A program made the position numbers and the translations under genes. A stretch of DNA of 64,000 nucleotides from Atrichornis clamosus (taxonomy: Eukaryota; Chordata; Aves; Passeriformes; Menuridae), in the NCBI GenBank assembly GCA_013400975.1, contig WBMZ01012686.1, forward strand, positions 29,591 through 93,590, in the 5' to 3' direction. Below, piece after piece: positions 25,216-39,720 of this stretch (position 1 is its first letter; each line of letters starts with the position of its first letter). A model generated the notes under the pieces. The model worked only from the letters and a program-made list of their open reading frames with translations. It searched no databases and was not told the DNA's origin.

Positions 25216-28200
25216 TCACTTTCAGCACTGCGAGATGCTCTGGTCTAACAGTTAATGTGACTTCCTGAGTAGTTATCTGCTCTACTGGCCAAGGAAGTAG
25301 GTGCAGATCAGCACAAAACGAGAGCTCTGTGTGAGGCAGGCTTGGGATACGTATGGCTTCTCAGACTCTTGGACATTTTGGTCTTTAACTCATGGTAACG
25401 GTTGCACTGGAGAAGCTCATCTTTGAAAAAGAAAGAATACTTCCAGGGATCCTATTCTCCATGGCCCTGGGGAAGACAAGGATGTGAGGCTGTGGGCATA
25501 GGGAATACAAAGGGAATGAATCCTTTACTATATCTCTCTGCTGTTTCAAGTGGCAAAGGAAGCAGGACCGGGAGTAAAACAATCATTTTCCAGCTCACCA
25601 ACTTCTTCACCTCAAATCCCAGGGTTTCAGGGTTTCCAAGCCTATTACATTCAGAAGAAAGGAGACTCCTTAATGTTCTTGCTCTTGTGACAGCCCAGTA
25701 GCCCTGCTGAAAGAGAGCAGAGAGAAGTTCAGCAGGGATCAGCTGGACCTGTGTGGCACCAAACTCAGGAGATTGTTTCTGGGGCCTCACAGCAGCCTGC
25801 CTACAATGATCATCCCAAAGGGCCTCAAGAGAGACAAAAGCAGGAGAGCCCACAGGTGTAGCACAATCCCAGACAGCTGTGAGGAGGCAATTTCAGCCCT
25901 CTCAGTCTCCTGATTCTGATGAACTTTAGGTCATATTCAGATGTTGGGTTGTTTTTTCAGGAAGTAGGATCCCAGATGCTCTGAGAAATGACAAAGGAAG
26001 GAAAGGTCTGGGTGTATTACCCCTATGTTGCTGCACTGTTGCACCAGGCTCAGAGCCAACAGCTTCCTTGCAGCTGTCTGGTAGAGGGAGAATTGATGTA
26101 TCTGGATATGAATAGAGTGATTTGGATGTGCTGCCTGTCTTTTCACATATACAGAGTATCTCTGTGTTCCCTGTGGGGCAGGGACACTGTTTAGGAGAAG
26201 AAATTTGTCTCCTTGCACTTCCACTGGAAAGAACCCATGCACCATCCCTGAGGCATAAACCAGTTGTTCTTCATGGCCCTGTGCTGTGAGATGCTGAAGG
26301 ACAGGGCAAGCCCAACTCATGGCTCATAGCATCTTTCCAGATCTTCCTCCTGCATTACTACCACATCAATGCGTCTAGAGTGAAGCCATAAAGAAAAGCT
26401 GCAGGATTTTGTTTAACCAGGCTGGTTATTTAGACCTTTCCTTCTACAGTCCTTTTCTTTCCTTTTCATCCACCTTCTGACATGTCTCCATGTGCTAGGA
26501 AAGCCTCAGACTGCCAATGCCCAGGATGGTGCTACCCACGCACAGAGCTGGCAGATTCATCTGGTGGTCAGACCCAGCGGCAGTCCAGCCCTCCTGCTCT
26601 CCCAGTGCTCTTGAGGGACATGTTGCCATCTGTTCCCTCCAAAGTGCTGGTTTCCACACATGCCACTGATGATAATAAGAAACATCAGGATCACTCCAGC
26701 AGAAAGGATAATTATCCCCTGCAATTGGGTGGTGATTTTAGTATCTTCCCAGTGGGAAATGTGTCACTGGTTACTGAAGAGCAGACCCAACAAGCAGCAC
26801 AAATAACGTTGGCTGAGCCAATGTCCTCAGCTACTAATGGGGGAGGAATGCCAGATTTCCTCCTGTATGAAGGAGGAGCTGTATAAAGGCTGCGTATGGT
26901 CACTGGTCTTTCAGAGACAGCTTCAGAAAAGCATTCATCTGGGGAGCTGTCTGTGCCTTCCCCTGCCCAGCTTTTGTGGGGCTCAGCACCCCGCCATGGG
27001 CACATACAGACTTTAAAGGGCTCCCTGTTGCTGCATCCCACCCACACTCAGCACAAGGCAGCAACAGTGCAGTGGTTGTGCCCTTGGGCACCTCCAGGGG
27101 AGACCTGTGGCCAAAGGTAATGTTCCCACAAACATAACACTAGGCTTCTTTGAATGGAGGCGAGACTGGCGAGCAAGGGGCATCCCCGAGGATTAGTCTG
27201 TACAGCACAGCACAAGTGGGAAAAATACGTCTCCATCAAATAAAATGAAGGAATTACTAGGCTCAAACTTGCCAGTGATTGCCACTCTAATGGGGACAGA
27301 AATGTTAATGCCATACCAGTCTGAAAAAATGTGGTTTTATTTTGGATGACAAGATATAAAAAGCCCAAATCAAAATAAACAGCAGAAAAGAAACAAGGCA
27401 TAATGTAAGAAAACCACAGCGGGCTGTTTCCCTCAGATTTTAAACACATGTCCATCACATGTATTTAGATACCTGCCCAGTGCTCTCATGCCAGCAGCTC
27501 ACCTGTTGGGAAGCCAAGCCAAGGTGTGGCCAGGTGTGAGCTGTGATTTCCCAGGGCCATGTGGTCAGCCTCCTGCTGCCCTGTGCACACGCAGCATGCT
27601 GGGATGGCTCCTGCCAGCCCTGCTCTCCGTCACGGAGTGGTGACAGTCAGCACCGAGCATCCCTGTCACCAAAAGGGCTCTGCTGACAGAGACTTGTGGC
27701 TTTGAGCAGCAGAGTTTGTTGTGCCTCGTCTCTACTAAAGCAGACAGTCTGGTCCAGCTTTTTTCTGCCAGTGCTGGGGCTAACAGATGCTGGGTGCAAC
27801 GTGCAAGTGTCTTCCAGGCAGGAAAGGCCATGAGGAAGGTCACTTGGCAGGAGCAAAGCCACAGGTCTGGGTCCCTTTCTGGTTGAAATCTGGCTTCACT
27901 CCCAGTCAAAAGCCCCAGGGACTGAGCTACCACACGGGCCTGCAGGAAGAAAAGCAAGGGGCAGGTCAGCCCAGCTGGTTTCCCCTGCCTGCACCATTCT
28001 CCAGGCAGCTCGGTGGTGTGCTCTGCTCTGACGGTGTCTGTTCTCGGATCGACAGTGCAGGCACCTGCAAAGCACCAGGTTGCCACAGTCAAGCATGGCC
28101 TTTGTGCTATGAAAGGCGGAATTGCTTCAGGATGCTTTGGTTAACAAAGGAAAGCTAGCAGGAGGTGGTTTTTCCCATCTGGGAGGGAGCGTGGGAGGAA

Positions 28201-31200
28201 GCTGGTGGGTGACTCACACAATGCCAGCCCAACAATTGCAGGAACTTGCTGGAGGAAATGACTAAAATAGCCACGTGGGGCAGCCCTGGAGAGCAGGCTT
28301 CAGATAAATAACCAGAACATGAAAGCTGAACTGCGCTAGGTGAGGGAGAGCAAGCAGGGACGGGGAGAGACGAGGTTTCAGAAGAGGATGGTGGAGGGAA
28401 TGGTTGCCATCCTCAGAGGCAAAGGACCCTCCATGATGATGGCTGGAAGGTCAGCAGCAGTGCTAAGGTTTGCAGAAGGATCCTGGATTTTCACAGACTC
28501 TCTAGGACAGGCATTGCAGTTCATCCCTGGTTGCTCTTGCTCTGGACTAGGCGTCTGGTCATTAGATGTGCCAAAAAGAAGCCAAGCAAAGGCTTTTTTC
28601 TCCCTTTTTCACTTTTGGAAAAACCAAAGAAGCAGTTATATCAGCCTGACAACACCAGGAGGAAAGTATTTTCCATGTAACTGAGAAGAAAAGTGCAGCC
28701 CCCATCCCTTCGCTGGCCAGAGAGGCAGAGCTGCTGTCCCGGAGCCCGGAGAGCCCAGCTCCGTCTGCTGCCACGTGCCTTGGCCTCGGCCTCAAGAGCA
28801 CGAGTGGCTTCGTGCAAAGAACACAAGCCTTTGTAGAGTTTATGTTAAAATGGGGGCTCTAATAATCAACCTCCCTGCAAAACAAGTAAACAGAGTGACA
28901 TCACCACGCCAGCCTTTGTTTTCAAAGAGTTCTCCCCGTTAGCTATTGCTGAGTCGAATTTATTTCCTCATCATAGATATTTCCTATACAAAATATATAG
29001 TTTAATAGCTTTGATCTCCCCACATGCAGTACTTGAAACTGATTCCAAGTTTTATGCAGTTAAATGCTACCACATGCTTCAAGAACTCAGTACAGTCTTT
29101 TCTATAAACTAGTGTAAATCAGAGTAAGAATGTGAACTGTTTCTTGCCAAAATAGAGGGTGTGCCTCTTGCCCACGCTAAATTCCTTTCCTCATCTCTGC
29201 TCTGCTCACAGTTAACCTGCAGTGTAGCAGTCTGGGTTTATGTGATACCCATTACATCCCATACAGGAACACTGCAGCCTTCCAATGACTCGGAGAAATG
29301 CAAACCAAAAATTAACAGTCCTAACGACCAAGTCAAGAAAGTCTTTTCAATCCTTGTTAATCGCTTCAACATCCTGGTTGCATTTGTTTGTCAAAACACA
29401 TGAAACCTTGGGAAAAAAATAGGAAAACGAGGGGGAATCATCTGCACAGCATACAGGACAGCAAACCTCTGGAAACTCATTCAGTCCTTCTCCATCTCAC
29501 TATCTACAAGGCCATTTCAAGTACAGGGATATTGTTCATTACCATGACAGCCCAGCTGAGTTCCAGGTCATCAAACGTCCTTGTCTTTGTGGGGATCTGC
29601 ACCCTTCTTCATCTTCATGAGGGGATGAAGGTGAGGGTTGGTGTGGGCAGCAGGGTCTCATTGCTGCTGAAGTCTACTGAAACTCAGATTGAAGCAGAGC
29701 CCAGTTTGGCCTTTGGTTGCTTGAAGATTTGTTCCTGAAGGATGTGTGCTAGGGCTAAAATAAATAGCACATTTCCAGGAGGGCAAGGAGGGAGAAGTTA
29801 AAAATCCCACTGGAGGGGAAACTCCTGGACAGCCTGGGGGTGACAGAAAGACATGCAAATGTGTGGGCAGCCAGGAGCTTAGACTGGGGCTTTATTTGTG
29901 ATGGGAACTTGCTCCAAAATGGTTGATGCTTTCCATGGTACTTGGCCGCTGCAGACAGTGAGAGCACCACACTGATGTGTAGTGCAAAGCTGTGTGATTT
30001 GCCTCCATCCAAACATCCCCATGGAGCCTGGCTAGCATCAGGACCAGGGCACATGGAGCATGGCTGATGCTGATAATGGAGTGAGTTTTTAGGAAACCTT
30101 TTTCTTTGTTGTAGATGAAGCCCCGCTGTTCTGGAATTTATAGCATAGGAGACTACACTTTCCCAGGGCAAACTCTAAACACAAACCCGTTGGAAGCAAG
30201 GTATGAGCAACTCCTGTGTTCACCAAAGTGCTGGATTTCAGGAGCTTATTTTCCTCCTGCAGTATTCAAGGGCTGTCAGGAGGTCAGAGCCCTGTGCTGT
30301 GGTCCCTCGGTGTTGCTGGCAGCTGTGAAGGCAGGACTCAGCTGATCATTGCCCTGAGGCACTCAGAAGGTGACCCAGTAAGATTTCCAGACATTTCTCT
30401 AAACCTGTCCCAATTTGGGTCTGGATATCACCATTCTGATCCACTGAGAAGCGGGATTTTGCTGCTCTGTCATGTGCAGAGGCCTGGAGCACTGAAGGAG
30501 CTTGTCCTCGCCCTGGACCAACGACAAGAAAAACAAACACCTCAAGAGGGGAGGAGGATGTGGGTTGATTGATTGGTTTGATTCCAGTCCATGCTGTTCA
30601 CACACACTGAGTGCTCTTTGCAGGAGTCTGAAAAATCCACTAGATTAGAAAATACAGAAACAATTAAGCACTTACTGCTGTTTACTTTTGCAATAGGAAC
30701 AATTGATCCTTCTTCCTTCTGACTTCCACCTCTAACCCTAATTCCTCGCTCCGCACACAGCCAAGCACAGTTCAGACAGGGGAAACAGTAAGACAGATTA
30801 AGATTCTGGACTTCAGTTAGAAACATAAATCAGCTTTGAAATAGTCACATTTTTTGGCCTAACTAAAGGAAGTCATCTGTACAAAACAGGCTATGGCCAC
30901 TTTTTTTGTTATAGCTAGAAATATGCCAACTTCCTGGCTGCTGGAAAATACTTCTTTTTGTTGTTTTTTTCATGACAGTGGGATCATGTAGCTGGCAATG
31001 CTTGAAGAGAATCCTAGATCAGGGGAAAGAAAGAGGCAATATAAAGGCACTGCTGTGGCAGTGGCTGACAGCGTGGCCGGGTACAGAACCCCTTGGTGAT
31101 ACACAAGAAAGCAGCTTAGTGGAGGATATAGCACAGTGTCCTGATCTGTAAATGGAGTACATTGGAAGGAGCAAGAAGGAACCATGACACCCAATAATGC

Positions 31201-34200
31201 CCCTGTTCCTTCAGTTCATTCATTTTCATGGCTTTTTTCTGTATTTTGCCACAGAGGGGGTGACACATTTCCCAGCACCGTGTTGCCGGTGGATTTCCTG
31301 GTGCTGGTGACTTCCAACTCATCCCTCGTTAGCTGGCATGTACCTTCATGCTGTACCTACACCTGATGTGTCCTGGGGCGTCAGCAGAAACAGCCCCTGT
31401 TCCAAGACCTGGCCTGTGTCCCAGTGGCCTCCAGCACGGAACCCCTGTGCCGTGGGGCTGCACAGCTGCTGGCCACAGCTAGCCCAGCATCTCACCTCAC
31501 TTGCCAGCAGACAGGCCTATGCTTATGAAAATGGATCAGAAAAGTAAACTACTTGCTCTGCTTGAACAGGTATTAAACAGATGCAGCTTACCTGCTTTGG
31601 TTTGTTGCTTCTTAACCCGTATCTTTCACTGATTTAATTTATGCTACAGCCCTCCAAAACAGTTGCATGGACACAACTGAAGTGGATTGTGGGAATGACC
31701 ACTGTCTCTGCTGGAACAGAAAAAATTCAGCACCAAGCTTCCACCTCATGCAAGACAAGGACCAAGGGAGACCTCAGAACAGCCTTTGGCATAATTACTT
31801 TGTATGTGAGAAGCAATAATATATTTTCTTTTTCCACTTCTGCAAAGTGAAGTTATGATTTAAATGCTTCAGGACTATAGCAATGGGAGGGGAAGTGCGT
31901 TGGGGTATAAAACACGTGAAATGTCTCATGGCAAAGAATAGCTGAGAAATGTCCAGGAATAACAGAACTTCAGCTTCACATCTGTTCTCAAACATGCAAA
32001 ACAGCTAAAACTCCACTGGACAGTTTCCACTGACAAATCTGCATCTGCTGGACCTTATAATAAATTATTTTCTCTCTGTAACGAGCTACTGAAACTTCAA
32101 AACAAAATGTACTCTCATGCACTTTGGTGTCCCAGTGTCCTTTTGGTGCTTAGTGTCCCATGTGACACCGATGCTAGATGAGAGGCTATTGCTCTAAAGC
32201 TCTCCCCCTAAAAACAGAGCATCTGCCACAAACACAGTGGCTATACAGCTCAGTGGCTTCGAAGACAGGAAAGTGGCATCTCTTTTTTTTGTAGCCTGGA
32301 ATACACCACAACCGCTGGCCATGTCAACGTGGCTGCCGCCAGCAGACACCGAGGCTCTGTAAACAGAACTCAAAGAGGTTGGGAAACTGCCTCTGTGCTG
32401 CCAGCACTGACATCCCCTGCGGTGGGTTCCCTCAGCCCAAACACCAGCGTGCTGAGGGCACTGCTCGGGTGCCTCTGCTCACCTTGCAGCAGCACGTGCT
32501 GCTCTCCAGACACCTCTCCAGTAGCAGCAACCTGCACAGGCACACAACCTGCCCACAGCGTCCTTCGCAAACTGCTCAAACACATGCAGACTATTTGATT
32601 TTGCAACTCCTTGGAGGCTGCTATGTTTTTATTGCATCTCTGAATGGTGATTATCTCCCACTGAGCTCCGGAGAAATGGTGTATGGTTATGGATGTGATC
32701 ATGGTTTGTGCTGTACCATTAGGTAAGTGAAGGGATTGTACAGATAGAAGATCAGAGAGGGCAGAGCTGTGGGGATACGAGTTACCGGGGGGCAGTTTGG
32801 CTCTGGTGGCATTTGGATGTGACACAGATCTGAAGAGAGTGTATCATGGAGTAATCACCTGGTTCCTGGTACAGCTAGGTAAGGTGTCCACTCTGACCCT
32901 CCCTCCCCTCCCCAAAGCAAATGACCAATCTGTCACAGCTCCTTGGAGAAACACAGATAAATATACTGATATATGGGCCTATGCATCCACACAAATATTC
33001 TGCTTGTCCAGGCATCTTCCAATGCAGTTCTTCTTTCTCCTACATGGCAGTGAGGATGTTCAGGGGCAAAAGCCTCCCAGAACAGGACTGCAAGAAGCAG
33101 CACACACTACCATGTCTCTACCCTTCCATCTCCAATATCCACCATGGAAAAGGACAGTAGTTGTGCAACTGTCACTGCTCATCAGCATCCCAGCACTGGA
33201 GAGACACAAAGAGCACCAGAAGTTACTCTAATCATCCCTATCCATCGAGTGTGGTTGCAGAAAGTCAGATGTGATCAACCTCAGAGCACAAGCAATTGCA
33301 GCAGTGCTTCTCCTTTGTCATGTCAGAGGCAAAATAGAGGCTGTGTGGATCCAGTCTGTTCCACTGGAAGGAGCACCACAGAGCAGCCTGGCTCATCATG
33401 GTGAGGCTTTCCTGCCTATGGCTTCTCCAGTAGCAGGCAGTTGCATAGTTAATTTGGTTTCTACCCCATCAGTGTCCTCCACAGTTTCTGGTGCCCCATA
33501 GAACAGGTGTGTAGTAGGGTGGCCCCTGGCAGTGGGATTAACCCACTGGATTCTGTATAAATCCCTCATTGGTCACATGCAGAGTAACAGAGAATGACAC
33601 AATTTTCTGTTATATGCAGAAAAAGGAAGTGCTTTATGGGATGCATCTCATTTTCTAACCAAGTCTATAGGTAGGACTTTCCCTCTCTCCAAAACTACAT
33701 ACTCCAGAACACGGAATTTAAATCTTTTCAGAAGAATCCCAAACTGGCAGGGGCATGGGCTTGAAATCAGAGACCATCAGTTGTCTCTGTTTAGGGGTTC
33801 AGAGTGCCCATTGTGTACTTGGCTTTAGACACCTGGTTTATTCCAAATGCAACCAGCTCTGGGCTTGCAAACACGATCAGGATGTGCGGGAACAAGCTGG
33901 AGATGAAGCCTGGCTCTGTACACTCGCTGTCAACAGGTCTCCCAGGATGGGAATGTAAATTGCTAATTTTTTTCTCCATTTTTTGTCTTGCAGCATGGGT
34001 AATGTTTTCTTGGATAGAAGATCTTCTCAGCTAGCAGTGTCCAAAATCCAACTGTCACACCATGGCTGAAACTACAGAAGGATCCAGTCTCACTGAAAGA
34101 GCCGAGAAGGAAAAAAGTGTCACTGTGGGGCAAAGAGGCAGGTTTTGGCATCCAGACCAGACAGGAAGACAGGGAGCAGGCTGGGGCTCAGGCGGGTTGC

Positions 34201-35299
34201 TGGGGTGATGTGGGCACTACAGAAAGAAATGGAGGGGGGCTCATCCTTTCCAGTAGCCAGCTGAGGGGCTCTGCAGACAGACAAGCAAAGGCCAGGCCAA
34301 TATTTCTGAAAAGGCTGCGGTGGTGTATTAATGCAGAAAGTGTTCTTCTGCTTGAGGAGGCAGACATAAAAGACAGACGAGCACTTTGGAAAAAACCTGT
34401 CATTTCAGAGTATGCCTGCTCTCTGGAAGCGTGAGGACCAGCACACTTGACAGCAACCACCAGGAACTCTTCCCCAAGCCTGTCCAAGGCTTGTCAAGAG
34501 CACAATCAGCTCAGGCCGAGCTCACAGTGGTGGGGCAGGTGGGCTCCCATGCCATGCCGTGCTATCCCATGCACGGGGCAGCTGGGGGAGGGTCCCCAGC
34601 CCCAGCAGGGAGCAGCACGGGGAGCAGCTCCCCAGCCTGCACCACCTCTGATGGACGTACAGTTAAAAGCTGCTCTCGCCTGCCATTAGCACATTTTAAC
34701 ATCATTAATCTTTCAGGAAGATTCTGCAGTATTCTAAAGCACACCCTGGGTAGGAAGTTAAATTTGTATGTTTCAACAGTCTTTTCACCTTTTCACTGTG
34801 AAAATGCAGCTACAGTACCCCTTGCTGGGGATTTGATGATGTCAGCACTGGGGACAGGATGAGGTAAATGGAAAACCTTCACCAGAGATCGCTGCCTCTG
34901 TGAAATGAAGCTGAAATTTTCAAGCATACACCACAAGGGCAGTGCTTGTGCCCCTCAGAGCAGGCAGTGTGAGTCCACAGATGTGCTGCACTGCTCATGT
35001 CCTCCTGTAGGCACTGAGGGAGGAGGAGGGTTTAGAAATAAGGTTCTGGAGGTGAGTGGGAGGAAAAGGGAGGGAAGGAAGGTAGATGTAGAGGTTATAA
35101 TTACATGAAAACTTGCTGCTGAAGTAATTTTTTTTCTGGAGAATACTGTAGAACTGAATAGGGAAAAAACTCAACATGCTCTGCGCAGTGCAGAGAACTA
35201 ACAGAAAATTGCATTCTTACTATAAGATGCTATCACCATCCTGAGATTGGAGCAAGAAAGACTTACTTTCACTGCAAGTGGTCATGCTAGGGAACATTT

Positions 35300-36045
35300 A
35301 AAAAAATTGGACATATGCAGGCCCAGGAGACCCCATGGGATGCACCCATGAGTGCTGAGGGTCTGGCCAAGATCATTGCAAGGTCAGTCTGTAATCTTGG
35401 CAATCAGGAGAGATTCCTGAAGGCTGGAAGAAAGAAAATACTCCTCCTCTTTCAGGAAAGGCAATAATAAGATGTGGGAAATTTTAGCAAAGAAGACCAA
35501 TGGTGTCATGGGCTGCATGGGACAAAACTCTGGCAGCAGATCCTTCCCTCTCATACCTGGAGTGCTGTGTCCAGTTCTGGGTTCCTCAGTACAAGAGGGA
35601 CCTGGCCATACTGGAGAGAGTCCAATGAAGGACCATGAAGCTGATTAAAGGACTGGAGCATCTCTTATAGAGGGGGAAGTTGAGAGAGCTGTGACTGTTC
35701 AGCCTGGAGAAGACTCGGGGAGGATCTCACCATTATGTATTAGAGGGTTTACAGGAGATGGAGTCAAGCTCTTTCCAGGGGTGCCCAGTGACAGGAGGTA
35801 ATGAGCACAAGCTGAAATGAGAGAAATTCTATTTAAACAGAAGAAAAGCAGGTTCTTCTGTGAGAGTGGTCAAGCACTGAAGCACGCTGCCCAGAGAGGG
35901 AGTGAAGACTCCATCTTTGGAGACATTCAACAGCAACTGGACATGGTCCTGTTCTAGCTGACCTGCTTTGAGCAGAAGGTTGGACACGATGATCTCCAGA
36001 GATTCCCACCAGCCTTATACAGCCTTATCAGTCTGTGATTCCAAT
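35300..36045 (+). mobile_element. Degenerate CR1 LINE, ORF2 end and 3' UTR
   Basis: Older plus-strand CR1. The left part (ATCAGGAGAGATTCCTGAAG, GGCTGGAAGAAAGAAAATAC) resembles the region upstream of the polymerase core. The right part has CTGGAGTGCTGTGTCCAGTT, CTGTTCAGCCTGGAGAAGAC and GTTGGACACGATGATCTCCA. It ends near GTCTGTGATTCC, a decayed octamer. Frames are broken by stops and indels, so it is inactive. Confidence 0.85.
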
Positions 36046-39000
36046 GTTACTCAGCTTCAATTTGTTATGATTTTTATCTCTTCATTCAATGATTGATAGA
36101 AAGACTCTTTTAGTGAATGACAGCTTTTTGTTGGTAAGAAGCATCTGATATACCAGACTTTGTCAGCTCTCAGCCCAAACAGAAAAGTCTACAGCTCTTC
36201 ACAGGAATTGAATAATGCAGATACTACATGTGCCCAACAGGTCTTGAAAGAATTACCCTGGAATAATGAGAAATTTGTAGGAAAATGTCACAGAACAAAT
36301 GGTAACATTATTCCAGTTCATGCTTACAGGAGTGTGAACAAACCTTCTGGGAAGACTCTTTTTCAAATTCAGTTTTAGAGAAATCCATGGAGGGATGGTA
36401 AAGGTTTCCCATCTTGCCTGGGATGTCAACAAAGCTCTTTCTAATCTTTGGCCTCATGCTCCAGCCTCAGGAGAGAAGTCCAAGCAGGTTGGTTCAGAGC
36501 ATGCAAGGAGTGCTGTGGAGCCTTTGACATGTGCTCTTGCAGAAGCAGCTATTCCATGTTAAAAATATGTATTTTTAGCACAGCAGCTTGCAGCCTCATG
36601 CTGAGAGAAAGAAGCTGAGCCAAGGGAGGGAGGGCTGATGCCGCAAGGTCTGTGGCAGGCAGAACAGATGCATAATTTCTTGCTGAAAGAAATCACCTCC
36701 TTATACAAGCTGCCTCCGCTATCCCTCCCACCACTATTGGTGGCATTTGTCTTTCTGGAAAGCGAGCCTACCACATAGAAAAAGTAATCTATCTTCTCCT
36801 TTTAGGAGATGTTTTCTCTGGCAGAGCCAGACAACTTCTTTGCTTTTCATAGTTTTCCAAGCACTTGCGGTGGAACGTTTCTAAACACCCTCCAGCAGAG
36901 CCCATCAGCGCAGCCACTGCGTGGCTGGGAGCGCACGCCTGGCTGGGAATGTGCTCCGCTTTGTCAGCCCCCTGCACCTCCGCTGGGGCAGCGCCGTGCC
37001 CCCCGACAGCAGGACAGCCTGCACCCTGTGGTGGGTGACACGTGGAACTCCACGGAGCAGCGGCGAGGAGGCTCGGCTCTGGATCAGCTAAGCAGTAAAT
37101 GTTTTTTGACAAGGAACAGCAGTGTGAAGTTCAGTCTTCTCTGCCGCACTGAAGGCTTCCAAAATTATGATCTACAGCACCACCCCACCCACTGAGTTGC
37201 TACTCCTGGGAGCAGACCACCCAAACTCTCTCCCTCAGTGCATTGCAAGCTACTGCAAGGCCACATCCAAGTTGTCCCTACGCACTACGGGATGGAGAGC
37301 TTTCCAACACACTGTTTGCCACCACCAAGGACTGGTTATGTTTAAACTCCATGCAGATAAAAGTTTTTTTCTATTAATGCTGGGGATAAACTCAGAATCA
37401 AAACAGGAGTGGGTGTTTTGCTGCCTTCTGACTGTCAGGATCTGCCCTTTTCCCAGTTGTTGAATGTGCAGAAGAGAGACAACATTTATCCAGAATTTGG
37501 ACTTTACACCAGAAAGGTGTAAGTGGTGCAGCTGTCCAGCACTGAATAAGCTGGCAGGTGAGAGAGAAAGTAGGTAGAGAGCAGGACCTCTTTCAATAAA
37601 GAGCCTTTTCAGGGTTTTTTCCAGCATAAGGGAGAGAGGAAAGTAAGTTTCAGAGGTAGGTGTGAGGGACAGAAGAGGGGGGATGGCACACAGCCCAGAC
37701 CCTGACCTGTGCAGTGTTAGCATGATGAAAAGTGTGAAGCAAGAGGCAGAGAATCACAAGAGGTCTCAAGGCAGTGCCTGCCCTGGTCTACTGCTGTGCG
37801 CTGGAGTTCCAGAGGGAACTGCAGAGGGCTCTCAGATGTTCTGTCCCCAAGCGTAGAGGAAGACAAGGATGCATCCCACCGTTTGGTGTATCCCTACCTC
37901 CCGGCCAGGCTCCCAGAAGATGAGTGGTGGGTATGCAGGGGTGGTGGTGGCACTGCCCAGCAGAGGCTGGGAGACAGAGGGTGGCAGGGGCAACTGATTG
38001 CTGGTGTGGGCACTCCCTCAGGCACACACCACGCAGGGAACAGATGCAGCAGCTGCTTGCAAGGGCACAGCACCTGTACATGTACATGGGGCAGAGCAGC
38101 TGCAGGGAGAAAATGAACCCCTGAGGACTCCAGGGCTCTCCACCGCGGGGAATGGGGATCCAGCTTGTAATGCACTGGTGTTTCAGATGGGTGATGGATA
38201 AAAGGCCTGTGTTTAGCCAATGTGAAGCTAACTGCTTACAAATATTAAGCTTCATGTTTACACACACAGTCTCACAAACTGTCCCAAGTGCCACATATCA
38301 GAAAAGAGCCTCTCTGAGAGGCAGAGGGGGTTTCTCTTGTGGACTTTCCCATTCAAGAAGCAACGATTTTCCATGATGGAAAAGGTTTTCCTGTTTTGAA
38401 TTGAAGTGGTTGATGAGAAAGCTAACTCACTGACACCTGTTTTGGAACCCAGGTGCTCACAGCAAGCTAGTTCTCACCCCAAGTGCATCAGCAGGGCCTG
38501 CTCTCAGGCTTGGTGCAGTGCGGAGCCACTCATGTGCTGACAGCAACCATCCGCCTGTCTTTACTCACTGGTTGTGAAATGCAAGCGAAATTTCTTCAAG
38601 CTGTGTAAATGCCTTAAAAGGGAGAAAACAGAATTAGCACTGTGTTCATGCTGTCCATGTAGGAAGGGACTTCTCCCTCCAGTGTTACACCAAGAGAAAA
38701 CACGCTGTGCTTTGTACCTCTAACAGTTGAGCAGCACAGAAACACTCATGGACTTTGCAGATGATATAGGCAAAGGAGGGAATTGGGCCCTGTTAACAGA
38801 TTTATTAACTTCCCTCAGCTGGAATTTCTATTTCCAGGAAGAAATAGAGCACTTTGCCTAAGGTTTCAGAATTGAAGTAAAACCCAGGAGTGTAACAGCA
38901 ATCAGGGTTTCCTCTCTCCCTTTTTGGAAGGTTGGGAGTGATTTTCTCTGTCAACAGAAATCAGAGCTGTCATCACTCCCATCCCTAGGGGCTTCAGATG

Positions 39001-39299
39001 ATCTGGCAAATGCAGCTTCCCAGGGAATCCCTGGGGAGGGGCAGTGAGGGAGGATTCTGAGAAAGTATCTGTGAGACACAAAACGTACCCTAAAACTTCC
39101 TGATAGAGCACAAGTCGCCTTAAAATTCCCCAATCAGAGCTGCAGCTTGTTCAAGCATCGAAGCATAATTACTCCCGGCTCCAAAGTCAGGCTGGATGAG
39201 GATAGAGGTTTCCAGGTTACCTCTTCTACCACCAGAGAAGTGAAAGCTGCAAGGTCCGTGCTATTGCACAGGAAGGACTCTTTCACACAGGGGGGTTTC
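36046..39299. other. Intergenic, no gene seen
   Basis: Unique sequence downstream of a CR1. Several overlapping open frames at 36.8-38.3 kb occur in GC-richer DNA on both strands, which argues against coding. A 72-codon plus-strand frame at 36160-36378 is somewhat protein-like but has no CpG, splice or homology support. Confidence 0.5.
38755..38895 (-). repeat. MIR/L2-like ancient remnant, reverse orientation (tentative)
   Basis: TTATTAACTTCCCTCAGCTG, then AATAGAGCACTTTGCCTAAG, GTTTCAGAATTGAAGTAAAA and CCCAGGAGTG. The last part follows the reversed MIR order (TTGCCCAAGGTCACACAGC ... AACCCAGG). Confidence 0.25.
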
Positions 39300-39720
39300 C
39301 CAAGGAGTGCAGCTCCCGGGCCCAAGGCTGCGAGAAGCTCTCTGCGTCACGGGAGGCTGCGTGGGCATGAGGCACGGCACAGCCGTGGTGGGGGCGGTTG
39401 CCTTAGGAATGAAGCCCACGTCAGTCTTCCTCTGATTAAAACATAAAGAGCACATGAGTTATTAGAAACTGCTCTGATATTTACTGCTGACAGGCTGCAA
39501 GAGCTCAAAAAAGCAGAAGAAAACCAAGTTTGCAGCTTCCGGTGTTCATTAAGGAGACGCAGCAGCGGGGGAGCGCGGGCCGCGCCCGGGACGCTGCCAC
39601 GGCCCCGCTCGCACGGCTGTGCTGTGCGGGCGCCTCTGCCCGCACCAGGGGCAATGCGGGGACAGCGACGCGGCAGGGCAGCGCCCTGGGCGGCAGCCGC
39701 AGCTGAAAGTGTGCCCAGCT
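39300..39720. promoter_or_regulatory. CpG island with no assigned gene
   Basis: About 22 CpG dinucleotides fall within the 150 bases 39,553-39,703, with a weaker shoulder from 39,310 that includes a CRE-like TGCGTCACGG near 39,342. Such an island normally marks a promoter or a strong enhancer. It sits where composition changes from GC-richer to AT-rich. By human synteny JCAD lies on this side of MTPAP, on the same strand, so a first non-coding exon of that gene is one possibility. No coding evidence supports it. Confidence 0.55.

Larger units (their letters stand above)
22998..35299. other. Intergenic, no gene seen
   Basis: Unique sequence with the pyrimidine tract at 23.7 kb and one weak MIR-like relic. 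A 134-codon plus-strand frame (26482-26886) and a 175-codon minus-strand frame (27565-28092) have no recognisable domains. No long CpG-rich segment was seen. Confidence 0.5.

Noticed and set aside
26482..26886. 134-codon plus-strand frame
   Set aside because: The C-terminal half looks mildly protein-like, but there is no recognised motif, no flanking splice sites and no CpG signal.
36160..36378. 72-codon plus-strand frame that looks somewhat protein-like
   Set aside because: No convincing acceptor, no CpG, no recognised family. It directly follows a CR1 copy.
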